Origin: a virus
Length of the DNA: 33,608 nucleotides
Strand: one strand, 5' to 3'
Virus record (IMG/VR): IMGVR_UViG_3300006802_000285
Location: 1-33,608 of that record
The translations under genes were made by a program, and so were the position numbers. The notes beneath the pieces were generated by a model that was given only the letters and a program-made list of their open reading frames with translations, ran no database searches and was not told where the DNA came from. Below are positions 19,395 to 26,661 of the stretch, piece after piece (the stretch's first letter is position 1; every line of letters starts with the position of its first letter).

Positions 19395-20363
19395 ATGGAA
19401 CTACTCACGCTATGGAGTCTTGTGGGCTTTTTACTTGCTGCGTATGCAGTTATAGCAAACGATTCAGTACAAACGCTCGGTACATGGATGGCATCAAACA
19501 ATGAGCGATTCAACTACAAAATCTTATGGGGATCAGCATCGGCAGTGCTACTAGCTACCCTATGGTATGGTTGGAGTGTAAATGGGGGAGACATTTCATA
19601 CGGACGATTAAATAAAATACCCTGGCAAGAGGTTCAGTGGTATCATGCTGCTGCTCCTGCAATTTTGGTGGCGCTAACTCGACTTGGAGTTCCAGTATCA
19701 ACTTCATTTCTAGTTCTATCAGTATTTGCAAGTACATTTGTTCTTGAGAAGATGTTGATGAAATCTATTATGGGTTATGGTGTTGCCGCTGCATTTGCTT
19801 ATGCTGTGTGGTTTGCAATTAATAAGTATGCCAACAAGTGGTTTGATGAGACACAACCTGTCAGTGAAGATAATAAACGGTTCTGGCGAATTGCACAGTG
19901 GGTTGCTACTGGTGGGTTGTGGTGGACTTGGTTATCACATGATATGGCAAACATAGCGGTATTCTTACCACGTCAAGTACCAATAGACCTTATGATTATG
20001 ATTTCAGTTGTATTTGTTGCAGGATTGTTCTTTATGTTTAGAGAACGTGGTGGTAGAATCCAACAGATTGTATTGGAGAAACACAACACACGTTATGTGC
20101 GTAGTGCAACACTGATCGACTTGTTCTATTGGTTGTGCTTGTACTTCTTTAAGGAACTGAACGACATTCCAATGTCAACAACATGGGTGTTCGTAGGCTT
20201 GTTAGCAGGTCGTGAGCTTGCAATGGCTACTTACTTTGGTAAGAAGAAAACCAAATCAGTGTTTCCACTTGTGGCAAAAGACTTTGGTAAGATGATGGTA
20301 GGATTAGGTACATCAGTAGCTCTTGTATTAGCAATTCATTATATTATACTACCTGTAAGTTGA
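19395..20363 (+). CDS. Pit/PHO4-family phosphate permease-like protein
   Basis: 322 aa, about nine hydrophobic segments. The Pit/PHO4 inverted repeat is recognisable: ANDSVQTLGT (21-30) and SHDMANIAVFLP (181-192) stand for the two GANDVAN motifs, and GVPVSTSF (98-105) and IPMSTTW (248-254) for the two P(V/I)STTH motifs. It would import inorganic phosphate with a cation. It has an excellent AAGGAGAGG site. The composition is foreign: Arg uses many CGN codons while neighbours use AGA, and hand-counted lines have 25-26 G+C per 60 against about 18 in an upstream gene. This points to recent acquisition. The Pit call is from motif pattern; it is shorter than bacterial Pit proteins. Confidence 0.78.
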   Translation: MELLTLWSLVGFLLAAYAVIANDSVQTLGTWMASNNERFNYKILWGSASAVLLATLWYGWSVNGGDISYGRLNKIPWQEVQWYHAAAPAILVALTRLGVPVSTSFLVLSVFASTFVLEKMLMKSIMGYGVAAAFAYAVWFAINKYANKWFDETQPVSEDNKRFWRIAQWVATGGLWWTWLSHDMANIAVFLPRQVPIDLMIMISVVFVAGLFFMFRERGGRIQQIVLEKHNTRYVRSATLIDLFYWLCLYFFKELNDIPMSTTWVFVGLLAGRELAMATYFGKKKTKSVFPLVAKDFGKMMVGLGTSVALVLAIHYIILPVS

Positions 20364-20372
20364 TAATTTACA

Positions 20373-20597
20373 ATGAGATTCAGAGCTATTATAATGTTAC
20401 ACAAAGGAATATTAGATAATGCAGGATCTGCTGTAACTAATGCTCTTCACTCTTTAGGTTTTGATTCTGTTTTAGATACTAGAATAGGCAAAACTTTAGA
20501 GTTCTCTGCTTCTTCTTTTGAAGAAGCAGAGCGTATGATTAAGACTCAAGTAAATGAAGTAATGGAATATTATACTATTGAGCAGCTAGAGGATTAA
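20373..20597 (+). CDS. purS: PurS subunit of formylglycinamide ribonucleotide amidotransferase
   Basis: 74 aa. FRAIIMLHKGILDNAGSAV, then ALHSLGFDSVLDTRIGKTLEF and a closing acidic helix, reproduces the PurS pattern (KPGVLDPQG, LGF...VR.GK). In bacteria PurS joins PurL and PurQ in the fourth step of purine synthesis. PurL and PurQ are not in the window, so it would act with host proteins or phage genes elsewhere. Purine genes are known auxiliary metabolic genes of marine T4-like phages. It starts nine bases after the permease stop but has the AT-rich composition of the phage, not of the permease. Confidence 0.85.
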   Translation: MRFRAIIMLHKGILDNAGSAVTNALHSLGFDSVLDTRIGKTLEFSASSFEEAERMIKTQVNEVMEYYTIEQLED

Positions 20598-20704
20598 TGA
20601 TACTACAAGATATAATATTTATCAGTCCTATTATCGTACTTGTTTCAATAATAATCATAGGGCCTAGTGGACTAAGAGAATGGAAAAAAAGAAAGAAAAA
20701 ATGA
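20597..20704 (+). CDS. 35-aa membrane peptide
   Basis: ATG 20597 overlaps the purS stop by one base, and the frame ends at TGA 20702-20704, overlapping the next start. One hydrophobic helix (IIFISPIIVLVSIIIIG, about 6-22) is followed by a basic tail (REWKKRKKK), the positive-inside arrangement of a single-span inner-membrane peptide. No family is known. Tight overlaps on both sides support it being translated. Confidence 0.5.
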   Translation: MILQDIIFISPIIVLVSIIIIGPSGLREWKKRKKK

Positions 20705-21117
20705 GAATAGGATTGACTGCTAGTACTTTTGATTTATTACATGCAGGACATATAATGATGTTACGAGAGGCTAAGTCTCAGTGCGATTGGCTAATTGCTG
20801 CTTTACAAGTAGACCCTTCTATAGATAGAAAAGAAAAAAATTCTCCTATTCAAACTATAGTTGAAAGACAAGCACAGTTAGGAGCTGTAAAATATGTAGA
20901 CGAGGTTATCATCTACTGTACAGAAGCTGATTTACTAGATATAATAAATATGTATCCTATTGATGTTAGAATATTAGGAGAAGAGTATAGACAAAAAGAC
21001 TTTACCGGCAAAGATGAATGTCGTAATCGTGGAATTGAGTTGTATTTTAATAAACGTGATCATCGATTTAGTTCTAGTGATTTAAGAAATAGAGTATGTC
21101 AAGAAATTGATAACTAA
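20701..21117 (+). CDS. Glycerol-3-phosphate-cytidylyltransferase-like enzyme
   Basis: 138 aa from ATG 20701 (ATGA overlap with the peptide gene); an in-frame ATG at 20680 would add seven Lys/Glu residues. LTASTFDLLHAGH gives the HxGH motif at 14-17. RILGEEYRQKDFTGK (90-104) and the C-terminal RDHRFSSSDLRNR (119-131) match the TagD-type order, with SSS where STT is usual. TagD makes CDP-glycerol from CTP and glycerol 3-phosphate; related enzymes activate other alditol or sugar phosphates. This is the third nucleotidyltransferase of the HxGH class in the window and the most complete TagD-like one. Confidence 0.82.
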   Translation: MRIGLTASTFDLLHAGHIMMLREAKSQCDWLIAALQVDPSIDRKEKNSPIQTIVERQAQLGAVKYVDEVIIYCTEADLLDIINMYPIDVRILGEEYRQKDFTGKDECRNRGIELYFNKRDHRFSSSDLRNRVCQEIDN

Positions 21118-21163
21118 TTGTCTTTTAGTATGATATACCTTACTAGATTATTTAAAAAAATAA

Positions 21164-21191
21164 TTGACAATTTAGCCTTTAATAATATATT
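21164..21191 (+). promoter_or_regulatory. Sigma70-type promoter
   Basis: TTGACA at 21164-21169, then TATATT at 21186-21191 with a 16-nt spacer (TATTAT at 21188-21193 with 18 nt is the overlapping alternative). AAAGGAAC precedes ATG 21223. Confidence 0.65.
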
Positions 21192-21222
21192 ATTAATAGT
21201 AATCTAAAAAAAGGAACATAAG

Positions 21223-21498
21223 ATGGCTAAAAGAAAAGGTGGAAAATCTAAAGGTAATGTATCTGCGGGAATTCACTCTAATGTTAGTGGGGCTATTCGT
21301 AGAGATATGCGTAATGCGTATCTTTCTTCTGGCGAACGTATTATTAACCAAATGAAAGCTTTGCGTCAAGGAAAACGAGTTATGGTAACTATTCCTAATC
21401 CTAATACGAATGAAACTAATAAGCCTTTTATTCGTGTTCCTGCTCAGCAAGCCGGTTGGAAAGTGCCAGGAGCTTCTTACGCAAAACAAGGAGCTTAG
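21223..21498 (+). CDS. Basic hypothetical protein
   Basis: 91 aa, strongly basic at the N-terminus (MAKRKGGKSKGN), with a helical centre (SGAIRRDMRNAYLSSGERIINQMKALRQGKR) and a Pro/Asn-rich strand region (VMVTIPNPNTNETNKPF). It has its own good promoter and an AAGGAAC site, implying substantial expression. Composition would suit a DNA-binding or virion-internal protein. I do not recognise the family. Confidence 0.65.
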   Translation: MAKRKGGKSKGNVSAGIHSNVSGAIRRDMRNAYLSSGERIINQMKALRQGKRVMVTIPNPNTNETNKPFIRVPAQQAGWKVPGASYAKQGA

Positions 21499-21500
21499 TT

Positions 21501-21698
21501 TTGAATTTATTTGAGTTCAAAGACGTATTATATATGAGTGTGCTTGTCTTAGCTTGCTGGTACTCTTATAAAAAAGGCTTCATGGAAGGCTTAGAGAACG
21601 GAGTAGATAAATCTTTACTCTTTCTAAATAAAAAAGGATATATTACTCTTACTAGAGACGCTAATGGAGAAATCATAGAGTTCGAAAGTAAAGATTAA
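21501..21698 (+). CDS. Small single-span membrane protein, TTG start
   Basis: 65 aa. AAGGAG (21488-21493) lies seven nt before TTG 21501, which is therefore preferred over ATG 21534. A transmembrane helix (VLYMSVLVLACWYSY, about 9-23) leads to a short basic turn and a polar C-terminus (KGYITLTRDANGEIIEFESKD). It sits two genes before the endolysin, so a lysis-accessory role (spanin or pinholin-like) could be considered, but no hallmark is present. Confidence 0.6.
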   Translation: MNLFEFKDVLYMSVLVLACWYSYKKGFMEGLENGVDKSLLFLNKKGYITLTRDANGEIIEFESKD

Positions 21699-22258
21699 TG
21701 AAATATTCTAAAATCGAGCAATATGAAAATATTGCCAAATACTATATAAATATCTCTTCTAAAGAGATCTGCAAGTTGATAGACTTTCACGACTTTGAAT
21801 TAGCTTATTATAAACTAGATTGGTCTAAGCGCAGATCTTCTTCAAGAGGAGGATGGTATTCAAATAAAGGCGGTGCTGGTGTCAGCATCGCCATGAATGC
21901 TACCACAAATATAAAAAAAGGTCAAGTATCTAAAGTGCATGAATATGCTTCTTTTAAAGATTGTCCTATTATAGGTAGCATTTATACAAAAAATACAGAA
22001 GATAAAATTGCTCTACATTGTTTACATGAAGTAGCGCACGCTGCTCAATATTGGGGTAAATATTTAAAAAGAAAATCAGCAGGAACTCCTCACGGCACAG
22101 TATGGAAATCTATATATCGACATCTTAGAGTTAATATATTAAATCCTAGACTCGAAGATCAAGCTGTTTTAAAATTAGAGTATGACAAAGATATTTTATC
22201 TTTAGGAAAAGAAAAAATAAAAACTAATTTAATTAGGCAGATAGCAGCTTCTAAATAG
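21698..22258 (+). CDS. SprT-like zinc metalloprotease
   Basis: 186 aa. LHCLHEVAHAAQYWG (106-120) contains the HExxH motif (His110, Glu111, His114). PHGTVWKSIYRHLR (131-144) supplies the downstream His with the G-x-x-W spacing that marks SprT/Spartan-like and related minigluzincins. Before it, a basic patch (SKRRSSSRGGWY) could contact DNA. Spartan-type enzymes cleave DNA-protein crosslinks; phage versions are uncharacterised. It begins on the last base of the previous stop codon and is followed by the endolysin gene. Confidence 0.7.
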   Translation: MKYSKIEQYENIAKYYINISSKEICKLIDFHDFELAYYKLDWSKRRSSSRGGWYSNKGGAGVSIAMNATTNIKKGQVSKVHEYASFKDCPIIGSIYTKNTEDKIALHCLHEVAHAAQYWGKYLKRKSAGTPHGTVWKSIYRHLRVNILNPRLEDQAVLKLEYDKDILSLGKEKIKTNLIRQIAASK

Positions 22259-22271
22259 CTAGGAGAATATT

Positions 22272-23102
22272 ATGAAATTTAATTTTACCGTTGAAATGTT
22301 AAATGAACTTATAGGTAAAGGAAATAATGAAGTTTCTGTTTGGCATAAAGCTATGACAGAAATATTACCTAAATATGAAATTGATACCCCCGAAAGAATC
22401 GCGGCTTTTATAGCTCAATGTGCTCACGAGAGCAGAAACTTTACTGTACTAGAAGAAAATTTAAACTATAGTGCAGCAGCTTTAGAAGCTGTATTTACTA
22501 AATACTTTAGAGATCGATCCTCTAAAGCCTATGCCAGAAAACCAGAAGCTATTGCTAATGTAGTATATGCTAATAGAATGGGAAATGGTAGTGAAAAAAC
22601 TGGAGATGGTTGGAGATTTAGAGGTAGAGGTATAATTCAACTAACAGGTTGTAACAACTATACAGCCTTTGGAGAATCTATAGGCAAAGACACAGATCAA
22701 GTAATTAAATATGTTCAGACAAAAGAAGGAGCTTTAGAAAGCGCTTGTTGGTATTGGAATTCTAGAAATATAAATAAAGCAGCGGATGCTAAAGATATTG
22801 TAAAAATAACTAAACTTATTAATGGTGGAACCATTGGTTTAGAAGATAGAAAAAAACACTATGAGCACGCCTTAGAAGTGTTAGGGGTTAAGAAAAAAGC
22901 AACTCCTCCTGCCGCTAAAAAAACTACCTCTGCAGCCCCAACACCTACTTTAATACATATTCAAACAGCTTTGAAAATAAAAGCTGATGGGATAAACGGT
23001 CCTAAAACTAAAGCAGCTATAATGGCCTTTCAAAGAAGTAAAGGTCTTACTCCTGATGGAATAGCAGGACCAAAAACAATTAACGCATTATTTGGAGATT
23101 AA
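22272..23102 (+). CDS. Endolysin: GH19 glycosidase plus peptidoglycan-binding domain
   Basis: The 276-aa product has a GH19 (chitinase-like lysozyme) domain at about 1-206 with catalytic Glu53 in CAHESRNF, FRGRGIIQLTGCNNY (115-129) and ALESACWYWNSRNIN. A Lys/Ala/Pro-rich linker (207-226) leads to a PG_binding_1 domain (227-276: IQTALKIKADGINGPKTK, then GLTPDGIAGPKTI). It cleaves the glycan backbone of peptidoglycan for host lysis. There is no signal peptide, so a holin elsewhere would release it. CTAGGAGA is the ribosome-binding site. It separates the accessory region from the adhesin genes. Confidence 0.92.
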   Translation: MKFNFTVEMLNELIGKGNNEVSVWHKAMTEILPKYEIDTPERIAAFIAQCAHESRNFTVLEENLNYSAAALEAVFTKYFRDRSSKAYARKPEAIANVVYANRMGNGSEKTGDGWRFRGRGIIQLTGCNNYTAFGESIGKDTDQVIKYVQTKEGALESACWYWNSRNINKAADAKDIVKITKLINGGTIGLEDRKKHYEHALEVLGVKKKATPPAAKKTTSAAPTPTLIHIQTALKIKADGINGPKTKAAIMAFQRSKGLTPDGIAGPKTINALFGD

Positions 23103-23103
23103 A

Positions 23104-23334
23104 ATGTATGTAAGAATGTCAGTAAGCTCAAGTCACGATGACTGGCAAAGAGACTCTTCTGGTAGAATACCAGATATTGAAATGAGCATGGAATATGATT
23201 CTGGAAGAGTTCCTACAGCAGAAGAACTTAAAGATTTATTTTCTAGATTCTTATTGTCTATTACTGCAGAACAAAGTTACGATGAAAATCACTCTAAAGC
23301 CACAAAAACTGGTAGGGAACTAGGAAGTGGCTAA
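23104..23334 (+). CDS. Hypothetical protein after the endolysin
   Basis: 76 aa from ATG 23104, which touches the endolysin stop; an ATG-less extension to 23092 is rejected. The N-terminal strand YVRMSVSSSHDDW is followed by an acidic helix (EELKDLFSRFLLSI) and a polar C-terminus. No family is recognised. No clear ribosome-binding site of its own was found, so translation is probably coupled to the endolysin. Confidence 0.55.
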   Translation: MYVRMSVSSSHDDWQRDSSGRIPDIEMSMEYDSGRVPTAEELKDLFSRFLLSITAEQSYDENHSKATKTGRELGSG

Positions 23335-23500
23335 AAAACATAATTTAAAACAATTAGAAGATTTTGCAAAAGATTGGGGCATTTATAAATGGATGCACGC
23401 AGATAATCCTGATAAAGAGCCTGTTAGGTCTCAAAAACATAGAAAACCTTATAATAATAAATTTTCAAAAAATAAGAAAGGTTTTAAAGGAAGAAAATAA
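23327..23500 (+). CDS. 57-aa basic protein, GTG start
   Basis: GTG 23327 overlaps the previous gene by eight bases and follows AGGGAACTAGGA. The peptide is strongly basic, especially the C-terminus (FSKNKKGFKGRK), with a Trp-rich middle (DWGIYKWMHADNPD). A small nucleic-acid-binding or structural protein is possible. It ends three bases before the first adhesin gene. Confidence 0.5.
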   Translation: MAKKHNLKQLEDFAKDWGIYKWMHADNPDKEPVRSQKHRKPYNNKFSKNKKGFKGRK

Positions 23501-23503
23501 TTA

Positions 23504-26500
23504 ATGGCCGTTAATTTTCCAGACTCTCCTTCTAATGGAGACTCATTTAGTGTAAATGATACTACTTATGTATATAACGCTACTGCGGGTTACTGGGATA
23601 TAACGTCTACAGTACAAGTTAGTGCTAGTACTAGTACTAATGCACCTTCTAACCCTTCTTCCGGAGATCTTTGGTTTGATCCATCATCTCTTACTACTTA
23701 TATTTACTATAATGACGGTACTAGCTCTCAATGGGTACCGGCAAACTCTGTAGGTGCTAGAGGTCCTGCAGGTCCAGGGTATCCTACTGCTTATTATTCT
23801 GCAGACTATACAAGTACAAGTACTGGAAATGTAGTTTTTAATGCTAATAGTACCCCAAGTTTAGCTTCTTATTCAATAGGAAAAGTTAATGTTTGGGTAA
23901 ATGGAGTACTAAGATCTGACTTTATTGCTTCTGATGGTTCTAATGTAGAGATAGCTTTATCTACAGGAGATGAAGTTAAAATAGTAAACTTCGGAGATAC
24001 AGATGTTTTAGATGTTACAGCTTCTTCTAATGATTATGCAACTTATACCTCTTTAACTTCTAATGATTATTCAACCTATACTACACTATCTAGTTTAATA
24101 GATACTGTTCAATCAAATGTTAGCTCAGGCGGATCAGGAGTGGTAGTTTATGCTACTCCTGATCTTTTGCCTTTATCGGGTAACGATGCAGGAGATCAAG
24201 CGTATGTTAGTTCTACAAATAGGCTTTATATTAACACTGGTAGTGGGTGGTATTCTATTGGTTTGGTAAATACTAATCCAAATATTACTTCAGTACAAGA
24301 TGCTAATGGAGGAGTTTCGCCTTTTGTATTGTCAAGTAGTGGGACAGCTACAGTTATTACAATAACTGCTAGCGATCCTGAAGAAGTACCTCTAACTTAT
24401 AGTTACGCTGTTACAAGTGGATCACTAACTAATGGAGGAGGTACTACTGCAACAGTAGCACAAGGTACTGGCGCTAATACTAATCAGTTTACCATTACTC
24501 CAACTACTAATGCTTATTATGGAGGCACATTTAACTTAACATTTACAGTTAGTGACGGCGTAAACACTTCTACTAGTGCTAATGTGTTTACCTTACAATT
24601 TACTATACCAAATAGTAAATACACAACTTTATTAGCAACAGCAGTTGATACATCTGACAACAATAACATAACTGATTCATCAACAAACAACCACACGGTT
24701 ACGGTTAATGGGGATGCTCATGCTGGTACTTTTAGCCCTTATCGGCATGGTGGATATAGTACTTATTTTGATGGCACTGGGGATTATATTACAGCCCCTC
24801 CCAATACAAGTTTCGACTTTGGTACTGGTGATTTCACAATTGAAGCTTGGATTTATCCAACAGCACTATCAGGTAATCATCTAATAGTTGATACTTATGT
24901 ATCAGGAGATAACGGTAGTTTTCAGTTATATTGGAGAAGCACTGGCAACTCATTAGCATTTTATACTCCAGGCGATGGTGTATTTTTACAGGATCCTAGC
25001 AGTTCAAATATAGTTGTAAATACTTGGAATCATGTCGCTGTATCTAGATCAGGCACATCAGCCAAATTATTTGTAAATGGTACAGTAGTTGATACTATTA
25101 CTAATAGCAGAGATTTAACTCATGGAAATACATTAGCAGTCGGCGCACAAATCGCCACAGGCACTAATTATTTTTCTGGGTTTATAACTGATGTGCGTAT
25201 AGTAAAAGGTACGGCCGTCTACACTTCCACTTTTACTCCACCAACAGAACGACTCACATCAATCACCAATACTAGCCTACTCACTTGTCACCTGCCATAC
25301 ATTGCTGATGGATCAACTAACGATCACACAATTACAGTAAACGGTAATACTTCAACAAAACCATTCGGCCCTTATGATTACGAAGAATACGCATCAAGTG
25401 ACAACGGTGGGTCTGTGTACTTTGATGGGAATGGGGATTGGCTTAGAGTACCTGATAGCACCGATTGGGATCTAGACAACACGTCTAACTGGACTGTGGA
25501 AGGATGGTTTTATCGTACATCAAATTCAGGCGAGGCTTATTTGTTGGCACAGGGCGAACAAGCCATAAACGGTAATTATGTAAGCAACATCATTGCTTTA
25601 TCAAACACTTCAACTATTGCTGTAAATTCAATAATGATGCAAGTTTATAACTCTGGTAACCGAGTTGTTTTAACCACTCCTGCAAATAGTATAAAAGTCA
25701 ATCAATGGCATCATCTAGCTGTTCAGTATAGTTCGTCAGCGGGCTGGTCGATTTACCTTGATGGTAAAGACCAAACTCTTACAGCTTTGTCAGGCACCGA
25801 TTCAGCAAGTAGTACAACTTGGGGTTGGACAAACAGTGGATTACCCTCTGGTCCACTATATATTGGCACACGGTCCTACAACCAAGGGGCAGATGGTTAT
25901 GTCGATGGTTATTTGTCGGATTGGAAATGGACACCATCCGTTCAATATAGTTCAAACTTTACACCCCCAACTTCACCTTCTTCGTCTACGAATGCTTTAT
26001 TTCACCTCAAAGGCACTGACGCTTCGATCATAGATAAATCTCAGACTAACAACCTAAAACTTTTTGGAAATACTACTGGCTCTACAACTGAAGTTAAATT
26101 TGCTGGTTCTAAGTCAATGTATTTTGATGGTAACGGAGATAGAATTAATCTCGATGCAAACAACTCTTTATATGACTTATCTTATGGGCAAGGCGATTTT
26201 ACTATTGAAGGCTGGTTTTATTTCAATAGTCACTCTAACGACACTAAGTTATACATTGATGTTGCTAGTGCTACAACATACTGGCAGTTGACTTATTGGG
26301 TAAGTACAGGATTAAAATTTAGTGCAAACGTCACAGGTATAAATGTTGATGCAGGAAGTACATTATCTTTAAATACTTGGTATCATATTGCTTTAGTGCG
26401 TAACAGCAGCACCTACAATGTTTATGTTGATGGCACTAGTGTTATTAGTACGACAACTACACATCAAATTGGGAGCAATAGCGAAAAAGCTATAGGGGGT

Positions 26501-26617
26501 ACCGCATTGGATGCGACAGCTAGTTTAGATGGTTACATTCAAGACTTCCGCCTCACCAAAGGTCTCGCAAGATACACTGCAAACTTTACACCACCAATAG
26601 CACCGTTTGCAGGTTAA
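23504..26617 (+). CDS. Tail fibre/adhesin with cadherin-like and three LamG domains
   Basis: 1037 aa. A head module (MAVNFPDSPSNGDSFSVNDT, then VYNATAGYWD) recurs in the neighbouring genes. It is followed by a second similar module (NPSSGDLWFDPSS), a short collagen-like GARGPAGPGYP (84-94), a display module near 212-265 (LPLSGNDAGDQAYVSSTNRL, then GSGWYSI), and a cadherin-like beta domain (about 265-368). Three LamG/concanavalin-A-like domains follow, opening at about 419 (YFDGTGDYI), 637 (YFDGNGDWL) and 872 (YFDGNGDRI), each with FTIEAW or TVEGW and a DGY..D closing strand. Such domains bind sugars, so this is probably a receptor-binding fibre. It has no signal peptide. The LamG parts share long DNA blocks with the next genes. 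Confidence 0.82.
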   Translation: MAVNFPDSPSNGDSFSVNDTTYVYNATAGYWDITSTVQVSASTSTNAPSNPSSGDLWFDPSSLTTYIYYNDGTSSQWVPANSVGARGPAGPGYPTAYYSADYTSTSTGNVVFNANSTPSLASYSIGKVNVWVNGVLRSDFIASDGSNVEIALSTGDEVKIVNFGDTDVLDVTASSNDYATYTSLTSNDYSTYTTLSSLIDTVQSNVSSGGSGVVVYATPDLLPLSGNDAGDQAYVSSTNRLYINTGSGWYSIGLVNTNPNITSVQDANGGVSPFVLSSSGTATVITITASDPEEVPLTYSYAVTSGSLTNGGGTTATVAQGTGANTNQFTITPTTNAYYGGTFNLTFTVSDGVNTSTSANVFTLQFTIPNSKYTTLLATAVDTSDNNNITDSSTNNHTVTVNGDAHAGTFSPYRHGGYSTYFDGTGDYITAPPNTSFDFGTGDFTIEAWIYPTALSGNHLIVDTYVSGDNGSFQLYWRSTGNSLAFYTPGDGVFLQDPSSSNIVVNTWNHVAVSRSGTSAKLFVNGTVVDTITNSRDLTHGNTLAVGAQIATGTNYFSGFITDVRIVKGTAVYTSTFTPPTERLTSITNTSLLTCHLPYIADGSTNDHTITVNGNTSTKPFGPYDYEEYASSDNGGSVYFDGNGDWLRVPDSTDWDLDNTSNWTVEGWFYRTSNSGEAYLLAQGEQAINGNYVSNIIALSNTSTIAVNSIMMQVYNSGNRVVLTTPANSIKVNQWHHLAVQYSSSAGWSIYLDGKDQTLTALSGTDSASSTTWGWTNSGLPSGPLYIGTRSYNQGADGYVDGYLSDWKWTPSVQYSSNFTPPTSPSSSTNALFHLKGTDASIIDKSQTNNLKLFGNTTGSTTEVKFAGSKSMYFDGNGDRINLDANNSLYDLSYGQGDFTIEGWFYFNSHSNDTKLYIDVASATTYWQLTYWVSTGLKFSANVTGINVDAGSTLSLNTWYHIALVRNSSTYNVYVDGTSVISTTTTHQIGSNSEKAIGGTALDATASLDGYIQDFRLTKGLARYTANFTPPIAPFAG
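24612..24760 (+). repeat. DNA-level repeat shared by three adhesin genes (first copy)
   Basis: About 150 nt encoding NSKYTTLLATA, then DSSTNNHTVTVNGDAHAG and SPYRHGGYS, recur with few changes at about 27256-27405 and 30511-30660, always between the cadherin-like domain and the first LamG domain. A second shared block of about 85 nt encoding GTDASIIDKSQ, then NTTGSTTEVKFA recurs near 26017-26110, 28655-28748 and 31910-32003. These are recombination-prone islands in otherwise divergent genes. Confidence 0.85.
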
Positions 26618-26618
26618 T

Positions 26619-26626
26619 TTATAAAA
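26619..26626 (+). promoter_or_regulatory. Possible T4-type late promoter -10 (TATAAAAT)
   Basis: TATAAAAT lies 36 nt before ATG 26662, one mismatch from the T4 late promoter TATAAATA, and is followed by a small ATACCT/AGGTAT hairpin (26630-26645). AT-rich DNA gives such octamers by chance, so support is weak; the adhesin context is what makes it worth listing. Confidence 0.3.
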
Positions 26627-26661
26627 TACTATACCTACAAAGGTATCAAAAGGATAAGACA

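Noticed and set aside
21744-21751. Exact T4 late promoter TATAAATA
   Set aside because: It lies inside the SprT-like gene with no gene start near; another copy at 261-268 is also within a gene, as expected by chance in AT-rich DNA.
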